59,548 nucleotides of DNA from Oscillospiraceae bacterium (GTDB lineage Bacteria > Bacillota > Clostridia > Oscillospirales > Ruminococcaceae). The notes beneath the pieces were generated by a model. That model worked only from the letters and a program-made list of their open reading frames with translations, was not told the origin of the DNA and did not search any database. The DNA is taken from NCBI GenBank assembly GCA_021199335.1, contig JAJQIG010000017.1, forward strand, positions 1 to 59,548, in the 5' to 3' direction. The translations under genes were made by a program, and so were the position numbers. Positions 15,704-24,515 of this stretch are shown here, piece by piece (position 1 is the first letter of the stretch; each line of letters begins with the position of its first letter).

Positions 15704-18700
15704 ATGCCGCTTCGTAATGATATAAAAAAAGTCCTCGTTATCGGTTCGGGACCGATTGTAATCGGGCAGGCAGCCGAGTTTGACTATGCGGGAACGCAGG
15801 CCTGCCGCGCGCTTAAGCAGGAGGGACTTGAGGTTGTCCTCATTAACTCAAACCCTGCAACAATTATGACTGATAAGGCTATGGCTGACAAGGTTTATAT
15901 TGAGCCGCTTACCCTTGATGTTGTGAAAAAAATCATTGAAATCGAAAAGCCTGACAGCGTTCTTTCAACCCTCGGCGGACAGACGGGGCTTACGCTCTCA
16001 ATGCAGCTTGCGGAGGAGGGCTTCCTTGACTCCCACAATGTAAAGCTCCTGGGCGCAAACCCCGAAACCATTCACAAGGCCGAGGACAGGCAGGCGTTTA
16101 AGGACACTATGGAAAAAATCGGCGAGCCATGCATTCCCTCAAAGGTTGTTGAAAATTTGCAGGATGCGCTTGACTTTGCGAATAACGAAATAGGCTACCC
16201 CGTTATAGTCCGCCCCGCATTCACGCTTGGCGGCACGGGCGGCGGAATCGCAAATAATGAAGAGGAGCTTCGTGATATTGCAACGAACGGGCTTCGTCTT
16301 TCGCCTATTACACAGATTCTTGTTGAAAAATGCATAAGCGGCTGGAAGGAAATCGAGTTTGAGGTTATCCGTGACCGCAAGGGAAATGTTATTACCGTAT
16401 GCTCAATGGAAAATTTCGACCCCGTTGGTGTTCATACGGGCGACAGCATTGTTATTGCCCCTGCCGTAACCCTTACCGATAAGGAATATCAGATGCTCCG
16501 CACCGCCGCGCTTAATATTATTTCCGAGCTTAAGGTAGAGGGTGGCTGCAACTGCCAGTTTGCGCTTCACCCGACGTCGTTTGAATATGCCGTAATCGAA
16601 GTAAACCCCAGAGTTTCACGTTCATCGGCTCTTGCTTCAAAGGCGACGGGTTATCCGATTGCGAAGGTTGCGTCAAAGATTGCGGTCGGATACACTCTTG
16701 ATGAAATTGTTAATGCAGTAACGGGCAAAACATACGCTTGCTTTGAGCCTGCGCTTGACTATGTTGTCGTCAAATTCCCGAAATGGGCGTTCGATAAGTT
16801 TGTTTACGCTAAGAGAACCCTCGGTACCCAAATGATGGCTACGGGAGAGGTTATGGCAATCGGAACAACCTTTGAGCAGGCCATGATGAAAGCCGTTCGC
16901 TCGATTGAGCTTGGTATGGACACCATGAATCTTAAAAAGCTCAGGGATTTGCCCGATGATGAAATCAGAAGCCGCCTTTACAACGTTGACGATGAGCGTT
17001 CATTCGTTGTTTTTGAAGCCCTCAAGAGGGGAATTTCCATTGAGGATATTCATGAAATTACACGCATCGATAATTGGTTTATTTCAAAGCTTAAAAACCT
17101 TGCCGACCTTGAAGAATATCTTGCCGAGGGCAGTCTTACCGAAGAAAAGTACGATATTGCCAAGCGTTACGGCTATCTTGACAGCACAATTGAACGAATA
17201 AGCGGTCAGAAATGCCCGAAGCATACAAGCGCCGTCTTTAAAATGGTTGACACCTGCGCAGGAGAGTTTAAAGCCGAAACGCCTTATTTCTATTCAACAT
17301 TCGATAAGGAAAATGAAGCGCTTCAGTTCCTTGAAAGGACAAATTCGGGAAAGAAGAAGGTTATTGTTTTCGGCTCAGGCCCTATAAGAATAGGTCAGGG
17401 CATTGAGTTTGACTACTGCTCCGTTCACTGCGTATGGGCGCTGAAGGAAATGGGATATGAAGCCGTTATATGCAATAATAACCCCGAAACCGTTTCAACC
17501 GACTTCGATACGGGCGATAGGCTTTACTTTGACCCGCTTACAAAGGAGGATGTTGCCGCAATTATCGAAACGGAACAGCCGTACGGAGTTGTTGTTCAGT
17601 TCGGCGGCCAGACGGCTATTAAGCTGACTAAGCACCTTGATGAAATGGGCGTCAGAATCCTCGGAACATCCGCTGACAGCATTGACGCCGCAGAGGACAG
17701 GGAACGCTTTGACGAGCTTCTTAACAAATGCGGAATACCCCGCCCTGCGGGTCATACCGTTATGAATGAAGCGGAAGCGCTGAAGGCCGCAGAGGATTTG
17801 GGTTATCCCGTACTTATGCGCCCGTCATATGTATTGGGCGGACAGAATATGATTATAGCGCACTCCGATCAGGATATTATCGAATACATGGCAATCATCA
17901 GCCGAGGAGGACTTGAAAACCCCGTGCTTATAGATAAGTACATGATGGGCAAGGAGGTTGAGGTTGATGCGATTTGCGACGGAACGGACTATGTTATCCC
18001 CGGAATTATGGAGCATATCGAAAGAGCGGGTATACATTCGGGAGATTCAATTTCCGTTTATCCGGCAATGACGCTTACAAAAAGAATTCGCGAAACTATT
18101 ATCGAGTATACAAGACGTCTTGCAATGGAGCTTAAGGTTGTCGGCCTTGTAAACATTCAGTATGTTGTTTATAACAACGAGGTTTACGTTATAGAGGTTA
18201 ACCCACGTTCTTCGAGAACGGTTCCTTATATCTCAAAGGTAACGGGAGTTCCTATGGTTGACGTTGCAACGAGGATTATGCTCGGCGAAAGCCTTAAGGA
18301 TCAGGGATATACAAGCGGACTTTACAGGGAGGCGGAATATATTGCCGTTAAGGTTCCTGTATTCAGCTTCGCTAAGCTTCATGATGTTGATACAGCCTTG
18401 GGACCCGAAATGAAGTCAACGGGCGAATGCCTCGGTATCGCCCATAATTTTGAGGATGCGCTTTACAAGGGACTTGTCGGCGCAGGCTATGACCTTAAAA
18501 CAAAGCAGGGCGGCGGGGTTCTTATCACCGTCCGTGACACGGATAAGCAGGAGATACTTTACGTTGCCGAAAAATTTGAACGCCTTGGCTTTACAATTTA
18601 TGCAACAAGCGGAACGGCTTCAATGCTTAACAAAAACATGATTGCCGCAAATGTCGTTCGAAGGGTTTCCGAGGAAGCGCCGAACGTTATGACGCTTCTT

Positions 18701-18904
18701 GACAGCGGAAAGATTGACTATGTGATTTCAACCTCGGCAAAGGGCAGACTTCCCGCTCTTGACAGTGTAAAAATACGCAGAAAAACAGTCGAGCGTTCAA
18801 TCTGCTGCTTAACGGCAATAGATACGGCGAATGCCGTTGCGGACATTCTTGCGATGGGCAAGGATATTGACGACATTGAAATGGTCGACATTACAACTAT
18901 CTAA
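15704..18904 (+). CDS. carB: carbamoyl-phosphate synthase large subunit
   Basis: CarB makes carbamoyl phosphate from bicarbonate, ammonia and 2 ATP. The 1066-residue length is canonical. Two homologous ATP-grasp halves are visible, each opening with a nucleotide fold (VLVIGSGPIVIGQAAEFDYAG at residue 10; VIVFGSGPIRIGQGIEFDY near 555). The C-terminal MGS-like allosteric domain covers the last 140 residues. AAGGAGG is followed by ATG. Last gene of the attenuated operon, then a terminator. Confidence 0.97.
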   Translation: MPLRNDIKKVLVIGSGPIVIGQAAEFDYAGTQACRALKQEGLEVVLINSNPATIMTDKAMADKVYIEPLTLDVVKKIIEIEKPDSVLSTLGGQTGLTLSMQLAEEGFLDSHNVKLLGANPETIHKAEDRQAFKDTMEKIGEPCIPSKVVENLQDALDFANNEIGYPVIVRPAFTLGGTGGGIANNEEELRDIATNGLRLSPITQILVEKCISGWKEIEFEVIRDRKGNVITVCSMENFDPVGVHTGDSIVIAPAVTLTDKEYQMLRTAALNIISELKVEGGCNCQFALHPTSFEYAVIEVNPRVSRSSALASKATGYPIAKVASKIAVGYTLDEIVNAVTGKTYACFEPALDYVVVKFPKWAFDKFVYAKRTLGTQMMATGEVMAIGTTFEQAMMKAVRSIELGMDTMNLKKLRDLPDDEIRSRLYNVDDERSFVVFEALKRGISIEDIHEITRIDNWFISKLKNLADLEEYLAEGSLTEEKYDIAKRYGYLDSTIERISGQKCPKHTSAVFKMVDTCAGEFKAETPYFYSTFDKENEALQFLERTNSGKKKVIVFGSGPIRIGQGIEFDYCSVHCVWALKEMGYEAVICNNNPETVSTDFDTGDRLYFDPLTKEDVAAIIETEQPYGVVVQFGGQTAIKLTKHLDEMGVRILGTSADSIDAAEDRERFDELLNKCGIPRPAGHTVMNEAEALKAAEDLGYPVLMRPSYVLGGQNMIIAHSDQDIIEYMAIISRGGLENPVLIDKYMMGKEVEVDAICDGTDYVIPGIMEHIERAGIHSGDSISVYPAMTLTKRIRETIIEYTRRLAMELKVVGLVNIQYVVYNNEVYVIEVNPRSSRTVPYISKVTGVPMVDVATRIMLGESLKDQGYTSGLYREAEYIAVKVPVFSFAKLHDVDTALGPEMKSTGECLGIAHNFEDALYKGLVGAGYDLKTKQGGGVLITVRDTDKQEILYVAEKFERLGFTIYATSGTASMLNKNMIAANVVRRVSEEAPNVMTLLDSGKIDYVISTSAKGRLPALDSVKIRRKTVERSICCLTAIDTANAVADILAMGKDIDDIEMVDITTI

Positions 18905-18913
18905 ATCATGCCG

Positions 18914-18948
18914 AAAAGGGAGCGTAATATTTTGTTGCGCTCCTTTTT
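18914..18948 (+). terminator. terminator after carB
   Basis: AAAAGGGAGCG and CGCTCCTTTTT form a stem with one bulge, ending in T5. It separates carAB from the later pyrK-pyrD. Confidence 0.85.
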
Positions 18949-18995
18949 AAAAAGCAGACTTGACTGCATATACCGTGAAATAATGGGGAATATAT

Positions 18996-19868
18996 ATGGA
19001 ATGGCAGCTTGATTCAACCCTTTTGAGAGATCAGAACATGGAAATAAACGGGGAACGGATGAGAAAGGCGCTTAGGGGATTTAGAAACGCGCAGCTTTTC
19101 GGATTAATTTCGGGGCTGGCTTTGCCTTATATCTCCATGATTGCAATCCTTAATCGAATGACGTCAACAATTGCCTCCGCCGCGCTTTCGACTATAGGAG
19201 AAATGATTTTTGAGTCCGAAAGGAATGTTATTCCTTACAATACATCGGGCTGGGTAATTGTTCTTCCGATTTCGCTTGTGATTTTTTTCCTCTCGTTTTT
19301 TGCGAATACCTGTCATGTGAAATGGTGCGGCAGGGCGCTGAGCGTTATCTATCCGCTGTTTATTGCGATAGGAATTGCCGCAGCGTGGGGAGTGTTTGAC
19401 GATATGAAATGGTGGATGATATTTCCGCTTATTCTTTACGGTATAGCGGGGTTTTGGCTGAACGATTTCACCCTCAGGGGATATAAGGAGCTTGAATATC
19501 TTGTATCGCAGGAGGGCTTTCCGTCGTTCAACCTTGCCATTCATTATTTCAGGCGTTCCCATTATGTTAAAATGCGTGAAAAATGGCTTGAGGGAAACGG
19601 CGGCAGGTCGTATTCCGCAGCCGTTACACCCCACGTTGAGGGTACGGTTACAGAACCCGAAGCTATGGGGCGGATGAACGGAATTTCCGTAAATGCGGAT
19701 TCCGTCGAAGCATGGCTTGAGGAAAACAAGAAGGCAACCGAGGAATCGGTTAAGGAAAGGCTTGAGGAAAACGAAATGGATGGTCTTGCGGTTTCCCCCG
19801 ATGAGCTTCCCGAGGATGAAAGCTATTACAGCGAAAAAATTTATCCCAACGGGATAAGGAGACACTGA
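18996..19868 (+). CDS. multi-pass membrane protein of unknown function
   Basis: 290 residues. After a charged N terminus come hydrophobic segments at about 35-52, 85-103, 115-130 and 137-155, then a hydrophilic C-terminal tail rich in Glu (EAWLEENKKATEESVKERLEENEMDG). I recognise no family. GGGGA precedes ATG 18996; ATG 19038 is an alternative. The last 23 codons form part of the 131-bp direct repeat, and a second copy of this 3' end lies at 21546. Before the island inserted, vanZ began one base after this stop codon, so the two genes were a translationally close pair. Confidence 0.7.
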   Translation: MEWQLDSTLLRDQNMEINGERMRKALRGFRNAQLFGLISGLALPYISMIAILNRMTSTIASAALSTIGEMIFESERNVIPYNTSGWVIVLPISLVIFFLSFFANTCHVKWCGRALSVIYPLFIAIGIAAAWGVFDDMKWWMIFPLILYGIAGFWLNDFTLRGYKELEYLVSQEGFPSFNLAIHYFRRSHYVKMREKWLEGNGGRSYSAAVTPHVEGTVTEPEAMGRMNGISVNADSVEAWLEENKKATEESVKERLEENEMDGLAVSPDELPEDESYYSEKIYPNGIRRH

Positions 19869-19929
19869 TGTGGAAGAAAAGCAAATACGATTTTTGAGGT
19901 TTTTTCTTGCGGTAATTTTCATTGCCTAT
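19799..19929 (+). repeat. 131-bp direct repeat, left copy
   Basis: Perfectly identical to 21546-21676 by reading. It contains the last codons of the membrane protein gene, the intergenic ribosome site and the first 20 codons of vanZ. Together the copies bound a 1616-bp insertion. Confidence 0.95.
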
Positions 19930-19968
19930 GTTATCCTGACGCTGTATCCTACGGCGAGGTCTTTATAG
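19870..19968 (+). pseudogene. truncated 5' copy of vanZ
   Basis: GTG 19870 behind AAGGAG opens a frame identical to intact vanZ for 20 codons, then continues for 12 divergent but still VanZ-like codons (VILTLYPTARSL against IILLLYLTMCKN) to TAG at 19966. It is a 32-residue stump left by the island. The divergent end suggests the left junction carries a piece of a different vanZ allele. Confidence 0.8.
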
Positions 19969-19969
19969 G

Positions 19970-20095
19970 ATGAAGCAATTCTACGAGCCTTATAATGACG
20001 AGGACGAGGGAAAAGTGTCAACATCTGTTTTTTTTATGAGTGAAAAGCTTAATAAGACGAAAAAGGATTTGTCTGTATTAAACAGGAGCAATTAA
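19970..20095 (+). CDS. small ORF inside the island
   Basis: A 41-residue frame (MKQFYEPYNDEDEGKV...) directly after the vanZ stump. It has no good ribosome site and no recognised family; it may be a fragment of a longer gene from the donor of the island. Confidence 0.3.
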   Translation: MKQFYEPYNDEDEGKVSTSVFFMSEKLNKTKKDLSVLNRSN

Positions 20096-20121
20096 CGACT
20101 GCTCGGAAAGGTAATGATAAA

Positions 20122-21135
20122 ATGGATGAGAAAAGAATCTCCGGCGAATATGGCGAGATTGTTGTATATCAGACTGAGGACGGCTTAACTCGATTGGATG
20201 TAAAGTTTGAAAATGAAACGGTATGGCTTTCTCTTGATCAAATGGCAGAACTATTTCAAAGGGATAAGTCAACAATTTCAAGACATATAAGAAACATCTT
20301 TGCAGAGGGAGAACTGAGTAAAAATGCAGTTGTTGCAAAATTTGCAACAACTGCGACTGACGGTAAAACGTATCAAGTTGATTATTACAACCTTGATGTC
20401 ATTATTTCTGTTGGCTACCGAGTAAAGTCTATTGTCGGTACTCATTTCCGTAAATGGGCAACCGAACGGTTGAAGGAGTATATGATAAAAGGTTTTGCCC
20501 TTGATGATGAGCGATTAAAAGGCAATGGCGGCGGAAGCTATTGGAAAGAGCTGCTCGACCGCATTAGGGATATTCGTTCGTCAGAAAAGGTGATGTATAG
20601 GCAGGTGCTGGATTTGTATGCGACAGCGGTTGATTATGACCCACATTCGGATGAATCGATTCAATTTTTCAAAATCGTTCAGAACAAGCTGCACTATGCG
20701 GCGCACGGTCATACGGCTGCGGAGGTTATTTATGAAAGAGCAGACGCCGAGCAGCCATTTATGGGATTAAAGAATTTTTCGGGGACTTTTCCGCTAAAGA
20801 AAGATATTTCCGTTGCCAAGAATTATCTTAACGAAGATGAGTTGAAAATTCTGAATAATCTCGTTTCGGGATATTTTGATTTTGCGGAAATCAGCGCTAT
20901 AGAACACCGACCAATGTATATGAGCGATTATGTAAATCAGCTTGACAGCATTCTTACCTCCGGCGGCAGACCTCTGTTGGACAATGCAGGTACAATCAGT
21001 CATGCGGAGGCGTTAAAGAAAGCAAATGAGGAATATCAGAAATTTCAGGAGAAAACACTTTCGCCTGTGGAACAAGCCTATTTGGAAACAATTCAAGGTT
21101 TGGAGAAAACGGCTAAAGAAATGGCGAAGAAATAA
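20122..21135 (+). CDS. rhuM: RhuM-family protein
   Basis: 337 residues matching the virulence RhuM family, first named in a Salmonella pathogenicity island and common in genomic islands of gut bacteria. Conserved blocks: ETVWLSLDQMAELFQRDKSTISRHIRNIF (winged-helix-like), DYYNLDVIISVGYRVKSIVGTHFRKWATERLKEYMIKGFALDDERLKG. Molecular function is unsettled. GGAAAGG lies 10 nt before ATG 20122. It is the only intact gene in the repeat-bounded insertion and has its own reading context, so it is probably cargo. Confidence 0.88.
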   Translation: MDEKRISGEYGEIVVYQTEDGLTRLDVKFENETVWLSLDQMAELFQRDKSTISRHIRNIFAEGELSKNAVVAKFATTATDGKTYQVDYYNLDVIISVGYRVKSIVGTHFRKWATERLKEYMIKGFALDDERLKGNGGGSYWKELLDRIRDIRSSEKVMYRQVLDLYATAVDYDPHSDESIQFFKIVQNKLHYAAHGHTAAEVIYERADAEQPFMGLKNFSGTFPLKKDISVAKNYLNEDELKILNNLVSGYFDFAEISAIEHRPMYMSDYVNQLDSILTSGGRPLLDNAGTISHAEALKKANEEYQKFQEKTLSPVEQAYLETIQGLEKTAKEMAKK

Positions 21136-21185
21136 AGCGGCGGCACCTTGTAATTGATAAATCGGGAGTTAAGGAGGGAAGAAGG

Positions 21186-21473
21186 ATGAAATGTCAAATA
21201 GAACAATGGAAGCTCACCGAAGACAGACAGCCGAGCTTGGTACTACATTGCTGAAGAATATTGAGGACACGGAATTATGACTGATGCAGTTAAACAAATT
21301 TGTGAATATGTATTTGACAATAGCGATATTACGCAGAGCCGTTTGATTACAATACAGCCTCCTGCCGAGCACTTGAAAAAGCAGGCTTTCGGTATGAGGG
21401 TATATTGAGAAATAACGCTGTGAAGAATGGCAAAATTCTTGATATGAAGATGTATTTGATAATAAAATGCTAA
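21186..21473 (+). pseudogene. ruined GNAT acetyltransferase (RimJ/RimL type)
   Basis: AAGGAGGGAAGAAGG and ATG 21186 start MKCQIEQWKLT, a typical GNAT opening, but the frame stops after 22 codons. Reading across frames recovers TAELG, YYIAEEY, then TGA where a Trp codon is expected, GHGIMTDAVKQICEYVFDNSDI, a shift, YAEPFDYNTASCRALEKAGFRYEG and ILRNNAVKNGKILDMKMYLI, ending at TAA 21471. The middle of the protein is deleted, and there are at least two frameshifts and one nonsense codon. It is clearly a decayed gene riding in the island. Confidence 0.85.
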
Positions 21474-21545
21474 TTCAAATTTCAAGCTTGTCAAGTGATG
21501 TAATTACATATAGCAGCCTGTCAACCTCGCATATACGCCCGGTAA

Positions 21546-21676
21546 CGATGAGCTTCCCGAGGATGAAAGCTATTACAGCGAAAAAATTTATCCCAACGGG
21601 ATAAGGAGACACTGATGTGGAAGAAAAGCAAATACGATTTTTGAGGTTTTTTCTTGCGGTAATTTTCATTGCCTAT
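21546..21676 (+). repeat. 131-bp direct repeat, right copy
   Basis: Identical to 19799-19929. It contains a duplicate of the membrane protein 3' end and continues into the intact vanZ gene. Confidence 0.95.
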
Positions 21677-22132
21677 ATTATTCTGCTGCTGTATCTTACA
21701 ATGTGCAAAAATGTTGTTCTTGTTAAGTTCAGGGAGCGTGAGGTAAGCCTTATTCCGTTCAGAGCAACGGTGGGAGTGATAAGGTATATGGCCCCACTGA
21801 GGATAATCGAAAATATTGGGGGAAATATCCTGCTGTTTGTGCCGTTCGGCTTTATTCCTCCGATAATATCAAGGCTTAAAAAGAGAATTATTCTGTACGG
21901 AGCAATTTTCAGCATAGCAATTGAAACGGCTCAGTTCATATTTGCGCTCGGTCTTACTGACATAGACGATGTTATTTACAACACATTGGGGACGGCAATT
22001 GGATTTTTGGCGGCGCATTTGCTTAAATTAAAAATCGGCAGGGAGCTTTCCGTGCTGAAGACAGCCGCAGCGGCGGTTCTTATCTGCGGAGCGGCGGGGA
22101 TTTCAGCTATGGCTTATGAAGGACTTTTTTAA
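21617..22132 (+). CDS. VanZ-like membrane protein
   Basis: 171 residues with about four membrane segments. It shows VanZ hallmarks: LYLTMCKNV, NIGGNILLFVPFGFIPPI and a second half with AIETAQFIFALGLTDIDDVIYNTLGTAIGF. VanZ-family proteins have been tied to low-level teicoplanin or lipoglycopeptide resistance, but most copies have unknown roles. GTG 21617 is chosen because AAGGAG lies 9 nt before it; the overlapping ATG is out of frame and stops soon. It ends 16 nt before pyrK. Confidence 0.88.
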   Translation: MEEKQIRFLRFFLAVIFIAYIILLLYLTMCKNVVLVKFREREVSLIPFRATVGVIRYMAPLRIIENIGGNILLFVPFGFIPPIISRLKKRIILYGAIFSIAIETAQFIFALGLTDIDDVIYNTLGTAIGFLAAHLLKLKIGRELSVLKTAAAAVLICGAAGISAMAYEGLF

Positions 22133-22148
22133 GGAGGAAGTTGATTTA

Positions 22149-22925
22149 ATGAAATACACACAGGGCGGCTATCCCGTTATCTCAAAAACGGCGATAGCTA
22201 AGGAAATTTACGATATGACAATTCTTTGCCCCGAAATTGCCGAAATTGCGCAGGCAGGGCAGTTCGTGAACATTAGGGCGGATGGCTTTATGCTGCGCAG
22301 ACCTATTTCCATAAGCAGCATTAATAGGGAAAAGGGCGCTCTTCGCATTATTTTTGAGGTAAGAGGAAACGGCACGAAGGAGCTTTCGCAGATTCCCGAG
22401 GGCGGAATGATCGATATTGTCGCTCCCCTCGGCGGACGAGGTTTTGACCTTAACGCAGGGGAAAAGGCTATTCTTGTCGGCGGAGGAATAGGTAATCCCC
22501 CAATGCTTGCCATTGCGGAGCATTTCGGCAAAAACGCAAGGGTAATAAGCGGATTCAGGAACGCTTCGGCGGTTATTCTTCAGGAGGATTTTGCCAATAC
22601 GGGCGCTGAAGCTATTCTTTGCACAGACGATGGAACGGCAGGACGAAAGGGCTTTGTCACCGATGCGCTTAAAGAGGAGATTGCAAAGGAAAAGCCCGAC
22701 GTTATCTATGCCTGCGGCCCGAATGCAATGCTGCGCAGGGTGGTGGAAATCGCAAAGGAAAACGGTGTAAAATGTCAGGTTTCCCTTGAGGAGAGAATGG
22801 GCTGCGGAATCGGCGCGTGCCTTGTTTGCGTATGCAGAACGATTCGTGACGGCGAGGAATATTATTCCCATGTTTGCAAGGATGGGCCTGTATTTAATGC
22901 AGAGGAGGTAATTTTCGATGAATAA
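22149..22925 (+). CDS. pyrK: dihydroorotate dehydrogenase B electron-transfer subunit
   Basis: PyrK carries FAD and a [2Fe-2S] cluster and passes electrons from PyrD to NAD. 258 residues: FAD-binding RRPISISS, NAD-binding LVGGGIGNPPMLAIA, and the C-terminal cluster EERMGCGIGACLVCVCRT...HVCKDGPVF with four Cys. ATG 22149 has AAGGAGGAA at ideal distance; the frame opens 11 codons earlier inside vanZ. It overlaps pyrD by 8 nt, the normal pair. Confidence 0.95.
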   Translation: MKYTQGGYPVISKTAIAKEIYDMTILCPEIAEIAQAGQFVNIRADGFMLRRPISISSINREKGALRIIFEVRGNGTKELSQIPEGGMIDIVAPLGGRGFDLNAGEKAILVGGGIGNPPMLAIAEHFGKNARVISGFRNASAVILQEDFANTGAEAILCTDDGTAGRKGFVTDALKEEIAKEKPDVIYACGPNAMLRRVVEIAKENGVKCQVSLEERMGCGIGACLVCVCRTIRDGEEYYSHVCKDGPVFNAEEVIFDE

Positions 22926-23829
22926 GCTGGCTGTGAATTTTGCGGGGGTGGATTTCAAAAACCCCGTTATCCCCGCATCGGGTACATTTGGATATGGCAG
23001 GGAGTATGAAGAATTTTATCCCCTTTCCCTGCTCGGAGGAATTTCCGTTAAGGGCACAACCGAAAAGATGCGTATGGGAAATCCTCCGCCGAGAATAGCC
23101 GAAGCGCCGTCGGGAATGCTTAACAGCGTTGGCTTGCAGAATCCCGGAGTTGACCGTTTTATCTCAAATGAGCTGCCGTATCTTATGAAAAAGGACACGG
23201 TAATTATTGCAAATATGGCAGGTTCAACCGTTGATGGCTACCGTGAGGTTGCGGAGAAGCTTGACGGCACCGATGTGCATATGCTTGAAGTAAATATTTC
23301 CTGCCCAAACGTTAAGGCGGGGGGAGCGGCATTCGGAGTAAGCTGCGAGGGCGCAGCCGCCGTAACAAAGGCTGTTAGGGCGGTTACAAAAAAGCCGATT
23401 ATGATTAAGCTTTCGCCGAACGTTACAAATATTGCCGAAATCGCTAAGGCTGTCGAGGCTGAGGGCGCAGACGCCGTTTCCCTTATAAACACCCTCCTCG
23501 GAATGAGGATAGATATTAAAACAAAGCGCCCCGTTCTTCGGAATAATGTAGGCGGACTTTCCGGCCCTGCCGTTTTCCCGATTGCTCTGAGAATGGTATG
23601 GCAGACTGCAAATGCGGTGAAGATTCCTGTTTGCGGAATGGGCGGTATTTCCTCATGGGAGGATGCTGTTGAAATGATGATGGCGGGAGCTTCAACGGTT
23701 CAGGTTGGCGCCGCAATCTTTTCCGACCCAAACGCCCCGATTAAAATAATCGAGGGACTTGAAAAATACGTTAATGACAACCGTTTGAACAGCATTACCG
23801 ACATTATCGGCGCTGTAAAGCCGTGGTGA
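22918..23829 (+). CDS. pyrD: dihydroorotate dehydrogenase B catalytic subunit
   Basis: Class 1B FMN enzyme oxidising dihydroorotate to orotate. 303 residues, with NPVIPASGTFGYG, the active-site Cys in VNISCPNVKAGG near residue 130, MIKLSPNVTNI, and the FMN phosphate sites GGLSGPAVFPIAL and GMGGISSWEDAVEMMMAGASTVQVGAAIF. It overlaps pyrK. Together with pyrC and pyrF upstream it completes the path from carbamoyl aspartate to UMP, except for pyrE (orotate PRTase), which is not seen here. Confidence 0.96.
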   Translation: MNKLAVNFAGVDFKNPVIPASGTFGYGREYEEFYPLSLLGGISVKGTTEKMRMGNPPPRIAEAPSGMLNSVGLQNPGVDRFISNELPYLMKKDTVIIANMAGSTVDGYREVAEKLDGTDVHMLEVNISCPNVKAGGAAFGVSCEGAAAVTKAVRAVTKKPIMIKLSPNVTNIAEIAKAVEAEGADAVSLINTLLGMRIDIKTKRPVLRNNVGGLSGPAVFPIALRMVWQTANAVKIPVCGMGGISSWEDAVEMMMAGASTVQVGAAIFSDPNAPIKIIEGLEKYVNDNRLNSITDIIGAVKPW

Positions 23830-23843
23830 GTGGGGAAAAGCGT

Positions 23844-24509
23844 ATGACAAGAATCTATCTCGTTCGACATGGCGAGGCAATGGGCAACGTTCAGGAATTT
23901 TTTCAGGGAAGAATAGACTGCGATCTTTCCCCAAAGGGCGAAAAGCAGCTTGAAAGGCTTGCGGAGCGCTTTAAATCCATAAATTATGATGTAATTTATT
24001 CAAGTCCGCTTATTCGGGCAATGAAAACCGCCGACGCCGTAAACAGCAGCCTGAAGCTGCCGATAATCAAGGATGAGCGGCTTATTGAAATAAACGGCGG
24101 AGCCTGGGAGGGTATGAAGTGGACCGAAATTGCCGAGAAATACCCGATTCAGCATGATATATGGAAGAATGATATGAAGCGATTTTCCATTGACGGCGGA
24201 GAAACCATGACCGAGGTTTATGAGCGCATGAAAAATGCCGTAACAAATCTTGCCGATATAAACAGGGGTAAGACCGTTGTTATCGTTTCTCATGGCTGCG
24301 CTTTGCGGAATTATCTCAGCTGCGCCGAATTCGGCACCTCGGACAGGCTTGCGGACGTTGGCTGGTCGGATAACACCGCAGTTTCCCTCGTTGAATATGA
24401 CGACAGCCTTAACCCTGCCGTTGTTTTCAAGAATGACAGCGCGCATCTTCCCCATGAGCTTTCAACGCTGGCATTTTCGCAATGGAGCAAATATGATGAA
24501 AAGAAGTGA
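23844..24509 (+). CDS. histidine phosphatase family protein
   Basis: Phosphoglycerate-mutase-like phosphatase, 221 residues. The catalytic IYLVRHGEAMGN, SSPLIRAMKTAD, EINGGAWEGM and VIVSHGCALRNYL make the complete His-phosphatase site. The C-terminal part lacks enough signature to assign a substrate; cobalamin phosphatase CobC or a sugar-phosphate phosphatase are possible. ATG 23844 is chosen over two in-frame GTG codons overlapping pyrD because GGGGA lies 8 nt upstream. Confidence 0.88.
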   Translation: MTRIYLVRHGEAMGNVQEFFQGRIDCDLSPKGEKQLERLAERFKSINYDVIYSSPLIRAMKTADAVNSSLKLPIIKDERLIEINGGAWEGMKWTEIAEKYPIQHDIWKNDMKRFSIDGGETMTEVYERMKNAVTNLADINRGKTVVIVSHGCALRNYLSCAEFGTSDRLADVGWSDNTAVSLVEYDDSLNPAVVFKNDSAHLPHELSTLAFSQWSKYDEKK

Positions 24510-24515
24510 TGTTAA

